This document shows, piece after piece, positions 22,093-25,529 of a stretch of 25,529 bases of DNA. The DNA is from CAZEVY01 sp964515555 (lineage in GTDB: Bacteria; Acidobacteriota; Terriglobia; Bryobacterales; Bryobacteraceae): the NCBI GenBank assembly GCA_964515555.1, contig CAZEVY010000080.1, positions 1 to 25,529 on the forward strand, read 5' to 3'. The position numbers were made by a program, and so were the translations under genes. Within the stretch, counting starts at the first letter, position 1; each line of letters begins with the position of its first letter. The notes under the pieces were generated by a model. The model ran no database searches. It was not told the DNA's origin and saw only the letters and a list, made by a program, of their open reading frames with translations.

Positions 22093-23862
22093 ATGCACAG
22101 CGGGCTGGCTGCACTCACACTTGCCTCCGCCCTCGCCGCCCAGGAACCCTCCCGCGACGCACTCGACTGGGCCATCGCCCAAACCGGACGGCACGCCGAG
22201 CTGCGCAACCCCGTCGTCGCCGCCTGGGCCGCCGCCACCCTCGCCGACCAGGTCTGCCCGCGCGACCGCGCCGCCGGAGCGTCCATCTTCGACCAGGCCA
22301 TCGCCCGGGCCAACGCCCTTCCCGCCGGCGCCTTCGCCGAGCGCGGCCCGCGCCTGCCCGTCTCCGGCTTCTCGGCGATGTGGCGCCTGATCGCCGCGCC
22401 CGCCCCGCGCTGCGACCCGAAGTTCACCGGCCTCGCGCCCTCGCCCTCGCTCCAGTCCTCGATCGACGAGGAGCGCCGCCGCGCCAATTCCCACCTCGCC
22501 ACCGCCCGCGAGACCGTCGAGTCCAACCCCGATCGCGCCGCCCAACTCGCCTCCGCCGCACTCGACGCCGGCGATCCGCTCACCCTCGACTTCGCGCTCT
22601 TCACCCATTTCCTCGCCGAGCTCCGCGACCGCGCGCCTGACCTCGCCGACGAGCTTTTCGATCACGCCCTCGCCTACGCCGCCTCGGCCCCCACCCTCCG
22701 CGCGCGCCTCCTCGCCATGCTCGCCGACTACCTTTTCGTCGCGCCCAAGCTTCTCGATAGACCCGACAAGGACCTGGAGCGCCTGACGCTCGCGGCCGCC
22801 GGCCTCACCTTCTCCGACCTCTCCGCCACGCGCCGCGGTACGAACCCCGAGGACATTTCCGCTCTCATCGAAAGCGCCCTGCGCGCCGTCGAATCCGGTC
22901 TCGCCGCCGACGACGCCCCCGCCGCCTACGCGCTCCTCGCCCAGCTCCTCCCCAAGGCCGCCGACTATGTGCCCGCGCTCGCCGATCGGGCCCGCGCCGC
23001 CTTCGACACGGCGCGATTCGCCGCCGGCGCCGCGGCCTCGTCCATCGACGCAGCCATTCCTTCCGCCGCGCCGAACCCCGAGGGCGGGGAAGCCTCGCGC
23101 ATCCGTCACCGCCTGATCCGCGCCGCGCTCCAGGCCGCGTCCCTCGGCCGCATCGCCGACGCCCGTGAGATCTCCACTCGCGTCGACGACCAGGACGTCC
23201 GCGGCCAGCTCGCGTCGCTGATCCAGTTCGCCGCCGCCGGCCATGCGCTCCAGGAGAGGGACGTTCAGGGCGCCGCCTCCCTCGCCAATTCCCTACGCGG
23301 CGGCGTCAAGCGCGCGCTGCTCTACGCCGCCATCATCCCTGCCGCCGGCGGCGACTCCGCGCTTCAGATATTCCATCTCGCCCTGCGCGACATCGAACCG
23401 CTGCCCGCCGAGCATCGCGTGGCGCTGCTTTCGGCGCTAGCCTCGTCGATGTTCCGCGTCGACGCCGAGTCGGCGCTGGTGGCGCTGAAGCTGGCGGTCG
23501 AGGCCTCGAACGACGCCGCCGTGCGCCCCCGCCGCGCGCGCTTCAACCCCAAGCTCGTGCGCGCCATCTATCGCGGGACCGGGAGCGCGCCCGCCGACAG
23601 CGGCCTCATCGTGATCGGCGTGAAGCGCACCTACGAGGCGGTCGACGACGGTCTGGGCCGCCACTCCTTCGCCCTTCGCGCGCCGGGCGTGACCGTATTT
23701 CGGATTCCCGAAGCCATCCGCGCCGCGCGCTCCGTCGATCCCGCGCGCCTGGAGGCGATTCTGCCCGGTCTTCGCGACGAAACCCGCCGCGCCGAAGCGA
23801 TCGCCGCGCTGGTCGCGCTCCGCCTGGGCGTCACGGGCGCGGAAGGGAATGGCCATAGATAA
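22093..23862 (+). CDS. Secreted alanine-rich helical protein of unknown function
   Basis: This 589-residue protein starts with a short signal peptide (MHSGLAALTLASALAAQ). The remainder is mostly alpha-helical, rich in Ala, Asp, Arg and Leu, with repeated stretches of about 35-45 residues such as DALDWAIAQTGRHAELRNPVVAAWAAATLADQ and ADARISTRVDDQD-like segments. These look like TPR- or HEAT-type helical pairs, but no repeat can be assigned firmly. The C-terminal part (about 500-589) has more strands (GLIVIGVKRTYEAVDDG). I do not recognise a family and no catalytic motif is visible. A scaffold or protein-binding role outside the cytoplasm is only inferred. The ATG at 22093 is chosen because it begins the signal peptide; the frame is open further upstream. 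A repeat-rich intergenic region follows. Confidence 0.75.
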   Translation: MHSGLAALTLASALAAQEPSRDALDWAIAQTGRHAELRNPVVAAWAAATLADQVCPRDRAAGASIFDQAIARANALPAGAFAERGPRLPVSGFSAMWRLIAAPAPRCDPKFTGLAPSPSLQSSIDEERRRANSHLATARETVESNPDRAAQLASAALDAGDPLTLDFALFTHFLAELRDRAPDLADELFDHALAYAASAPTLRARLLAMLADYLFVAPKLLDRPDKDLERLTLAAAGLTFSDLSATRRGTNPEDISALIESALRAVESGLAADDAPAAYALLAQLLPKAADYVPALADRARAAFDTARFAAGAAASSIDAAIPSAAPNPEGGEASRIRHRLIRAALQAASLGRIADAREISTRVDDQDVRGQLASLIQFAAAGHALQERDVQGAASLANSLRGGVKRALLYAAIIPAAGGDSALQIFHLALRDIEPLPAEHRVALLSALASSMFRVDAESALVALKLAVEASNDAAVRPRRARFNPKLVRAIYRGTGSAPADSGLIVIGVKRTYEAVDDGLGRHSFALRAPGVTVFRIPEAIRAARSVDPARLEAILPGLRDETRRAEAIAALVALRLGVTGAEGNGHR

Positions 23863-23923
23863 GCGCGGATGAACGCACGACTCTGCTCGTTCGCATCAAT
23901 GCTCATCCGTGGCATTCCCTTCC
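23841..23923. repeat. Long-loop inverted repeat at the 3' end of the helical-protein gene
   Basis: GGAAGGGAATGGCC (23841-23854) pairs with GGCATTCCCTTCC (23911-23923) with one bulged base, across a 56-base loop. The left arm overlaps the end of the coding region. Inside the loop GCGGATGAACGCA is an inverted relative of the tandem motif at 23981-24009. It may form a transcript-end hairpin or be a remnant of a dispersed element. Confidence 0.5.
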
Positions 23924-23980
23924 GGCGCACGCCGAACGTGGAATTGCCGGCGATCATCCTCCCTGGCAGCGTTATTGCCT

Positions 23981-24009
23981 TATCTGCGTTGATCTGCGTT
24001 CATCTGCGG
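23981..24009. repeat. Three tandem 10-bp units in a 283-bp intergenic region
   Basis: TATCTGCGTT, GATCTGCGTT and CATCTGCGG stand in tandem, followed by CCATTC. Related sequences (ATCTGCGTTCATCTGCGG-like) are, as far as I remember, scattered in intergenic regions of many bacteria. The rest of 23863-24145 holds an inverted relative, no supported gene, and a possible TATACT box at 24049-24054. Confidence 0.55.
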
Positions 24010-24145
24010 CCATTCTTTCCGCCTCCAACCGGGAATCGCCCCCGGGTGTATACTGTGCGTGGACTTGCAGATGATTTCCCGCGCCGGACAACATCGGTGA
24101 ATCCGGTGCGGCGTTTGACCTCGTATATGTCGAGAGGAGATCGCC

Positions 24146-24700
24146 ATGAATAGAAAATCCCCCCCGTTGTTGATAGCAATTTGCGCCAGTCTGCTGCTGG
24201 CCAGCGTCGCGGCCGCCCAGGGAACCGAGGAGAGGAAGAAGCTGCCCGTCAAGGACATGGTCGCCGCGGTGACCAAACAGTCCGTGCTTGCCGATAAGAG
24301 CTTCTATTACGACCCCGGCTTCAAGGCCGTCGGCTCCTTCGCCGTCCACGACCATTTCGCCAAGCGCATGTGCCTGGGCTATGTCCTCAGCGACGGCGCG
24401 TCGCTTTCCTACCGCTATATCCGCGCCATGCCGGGCCTGGGGTCGAGCAACGATGCCTTTCAGACGCCGCTCAGCAACGTCACCAACGTCGAGTACAAGT
24501 ACTACAAGGCTTCGTCGGGCATGATGGACGCCTACCCTGAGCGCCTTTCGGTGAAGTTCTTATTCGAGACCCCGATCAAGGGTTTAGTCGCGAACTGGAC
24601 CAAGAAAGACATCAAGTTCGACATCTGGGATGTCTCCATGGGCTACACGCTGATGGAGTTTCTCAAAGAGCTCGGCATCAAGATGGTGGAGAAGGACTGA
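24146..24700 (+). CDS. Secreted protein of unknown function (184 aa)
   Basis: The protein has a clear signal peptide, MNRKSPPLLIAICASLLLASVAAAQ, with cleavage expected after AAA or AAQ. The mature part is about 160 residues, mixed alpha/beta, with many aromatic and lysine residues, for example YYDPGFKAVGSF, LSYRYIRAMPG, VEYKYYKAS and a helical end FLKELGIKMVEKD. One cysteine remains in the mature chain (RMCLGYV). I do not recognise the family. AGGAG precedes the ATG by 7 bp. The next secreted protein starts 24 bp after its stop, so the two probably form a two-gene unit and may act together in the envelope. Confidence 0.82.
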   Translation: MNRKSPPLLIAICASLLLASVAAAQGTEERKKLPVKDMVAAVTKQSVLADKSFYYDPGFKAVGSFAVHDHFAKRMCLGYVLSDGASLSYRYIRAMPGLGSSNDAFQTPLSNVTNVEYKYYKASSGMMDAYPERLSVKFLFETPIKGLVANWTKKDIKFDIWDVSMGYTLMEFLKELGIKMVEKD

Positions 24701-24724
24701 GCCCGCTTCGGAAGCGGTGACGCC

Positions 24725-25213
24725 ATGCGATGCGCTACGATTTTCGCTGTCCTGGTGGCATCGGCCCTAACGCCGTCCCTCGTCCGCGCCGCCGACGGGA
24801 AACCCGAGGACATCCGGGTTCCCGTCTACGCCGGAGGATCGGTCCGCCTGAAGGTCAACAGCCTCGCCACCATGGATCTCAAGCACGATACTGACATGCG
24901 CGTCGTCTGGAAGGACGGCGCTTGGAATCTGCCGTACTCGAAGGTCCGCACTCTCTACGTCTCGCTGTCACGGCCGACCGCGCTGGTGGAACTGGCGGGC
25001 GCCACCTACGGTGCCAGCCTCTTCGGTCTATTCAAGAACCGGAAGGCCTACCTCAGCGTCCGCTTCGAGGAGGCCGACGGGTCGAGTCACACCTGCGTCT
25101 TCCTGGTGCCGCCTGGCGCCGGCGAGTTGGTCGACCTGCTGGCGCAGAAATCGGGCAAGGGCCTCACCTGGGAGACCCACGAGGCGAAGCGCGCGATTTT
25201 CGGCAAGAAGTGA
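24725..25213 (+). CDS. Secreted small protein, possibly PH-like fold (162 aa)
   Basis: A signal peptide (MRCATIFAVLVASALTPSLVRA) precedes about 140 mature residues. The middle part is strand-rich: WNLPYSKVRTLYVSLSR, then a Gly/Ala turn LAGATYGASLFGLFKNRKAYLSVRFEEADGSSHTCVFLVPPG and a C-terminal helix ELVDLLAQKSGKGLTWE. The order strand, hydrophobic turn, KxxYLxVxF, strand, helix, GKxxxWE resembles small secreted acidobacterial proteins with a PH-like fold that I remember, but the match is loose. One cysteine is in the mature part. It follows the 184-residue secreted protein by 24 bp; the ribosome site is weak. No enzymatic motif is visible. Confidence 0.78.
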   Translation: MRCATIFAVLVASALTPSLVRAADGKPEDIRVPVYAGGSVRLKVNSLATMDLKHDTDMRVVWKDGAWNLPYSKVRTLYVSLSRPTALVELAGATYGASLFGLFKNRKAYLSVRFEEADGSSHTCVFLVPPGAGELVDLLAQKSGKGLTWETHEAKRAIFGKK

Positions 25214-25238
25214 ACGTCGGGCCGTCTTCCCGATCAAC

Positions 25239-25529
25239 CTACTCGTGGCACGTCATGATCGCGTTGTTCTTGTTGACGACGATCTCACACGCGCCCGTCG
25301 TGAATCGCTGTGCCGGTGATACGCCGGGACCGAAAATGAGCGGAGCGCGGCAATTGAACTCCTGCTTTCCGTTTGGCGTAATCACCGCGTGCCCAGGCCC
25401 CTGGTAGAAACTCGTGGGACTGGTGAAGACATTCACGCTGCACCCGATCGTGTCTTTGTGAATGACGATAGCCCCGTTGCCGCGCGCGGGACTGGAGAAC
25501 ATCAGCAGGAACGCAATCGCCGGCAACGC
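25239..25529 (-). CDS. Small secreted cysteine-containing protein, 5' end outside window
   Basis: The frame is open to the window edge and encodes the last 96 residues of a protein. The first visible residues (ALPAIAFLLMFSSPARG) look like the hydrophobic part of a signal peptide, so only a few N-terminal residues are missing. The mature part has four cysteines (GCSVNVF, EFNCRAP, GACEIVV, MTCHE), enough for two disulfides, and strands typical of a small secreted beta protein. I do not recognise a family. It converges with the upstream secreted gene, with 25 bp between stops. Confidence 0.68.
   Translation of the reverse strand, partial: ALPAIAFLLMFSSPARGNGAIVIHKDTIGCSVNVFTSPTSFYQGPGHAVITPNGKQEFNCRAPLIFGPGVSPAQRFTTGACEIVVNKNNAIMTCHE

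Noticed and set aside
21946..23244. Glycine-rich open frame antisense to the secreted helical protein
   Set aside because: The Gly/Glu-rich composition mirrors the Ala/Arg-rich sense strand; the sense strand has a signal peptide and a plausible start.
24115..24120. TTGACC as a -35 box before the 184-residue secreted protein
   Set aside because: No -10-like hexamer lies 16-18 bp downstream; that position falls in the ribosome site and start codon region.
23869..24153. 94-codon frame between the helical protein and the next secreted protein
   Set aside because: It runs through the tandem and inverted repeats, overlaps the next gene's start, and shows no protein-like pattern.

Overview
The window is high-GC bacterial DNA, densely packed with genes, most likely from an Acidobacteriota of the Solibacter/Bryobacterales type. 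The phylum call rests on an Oar-like TonB-dependent receptor with an N-terminal carboxypeptidase-regulatory domain, MenG-type quinone chemistry, paired Uma2 genes and frequent GTG/TTG starts. The genus cannot be fixed from sequence alone. I saw no rRNA, tRNA, CRISPR, phage or insertion-sequence signature.

Layout. 1-439: 3' end of aspS (+). 484-2664: a minus-strand run of tlpA-like thioredoxin, glcD-like oxidase and a small HTH protein. 2714-6200: a plus-strand run of two tandem PTPS-family genes, folE, a Cgl0159-type aldolase-fold gene and a zinc dehydrogenase, followed by an orphan nucleotidyltransferase (6252-6746). 6832-10164: a large outer-membrane receptor (-). 10236-12037: aroB and menG (-), translationally coupled. 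12075-14904: nadB and a divergent cation/Ca2+ exchanger-like membrane protein (+). 14974-18685: acs, dinB and two tandemly duplicated uma2 genes (-). 18764-19353: a MazEF-type toxin-antitoxin pair (-). 19426-22010: methyltransferase, secreted S51 peptidase and GNAT protein (-). 22093-25213: three secreted proteins of unknown function (+). 25239-25529: the 3' part of another secreted small protein (-).

The most interesting observation is in the pterin operon. The two PTPS paralogues overlap by 4 bp and have complementary catalytic lesions. The first keeps the Asp-His pair but has Asp in place of the catalytic Cys. The second keeps the Cys but has His-Leu in place of Asp-His. Both keep the zinc histidines and the pterin-binding PTTEN and Glu-Thr motifs. 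In rat PTPS the Cys and the Asp-His pair of one active site come from different subunits, so these genes may encode an obligate hetero-oligomer with composite active sites, supplied with substrate by the coupled FolE.

Other notable features are a uma2 duplication that carries a scar of the dinB 3' end and is near-identical at its ends but diverged in the middle, and a 25-bp element found in two convergent 3' intergenic gaps. There is also a well-formed promoter whose -35 box overlaps the start codon of the divergent tlpA-like gene, and an inverted repeat in front of the toxin-antitoxin pair.
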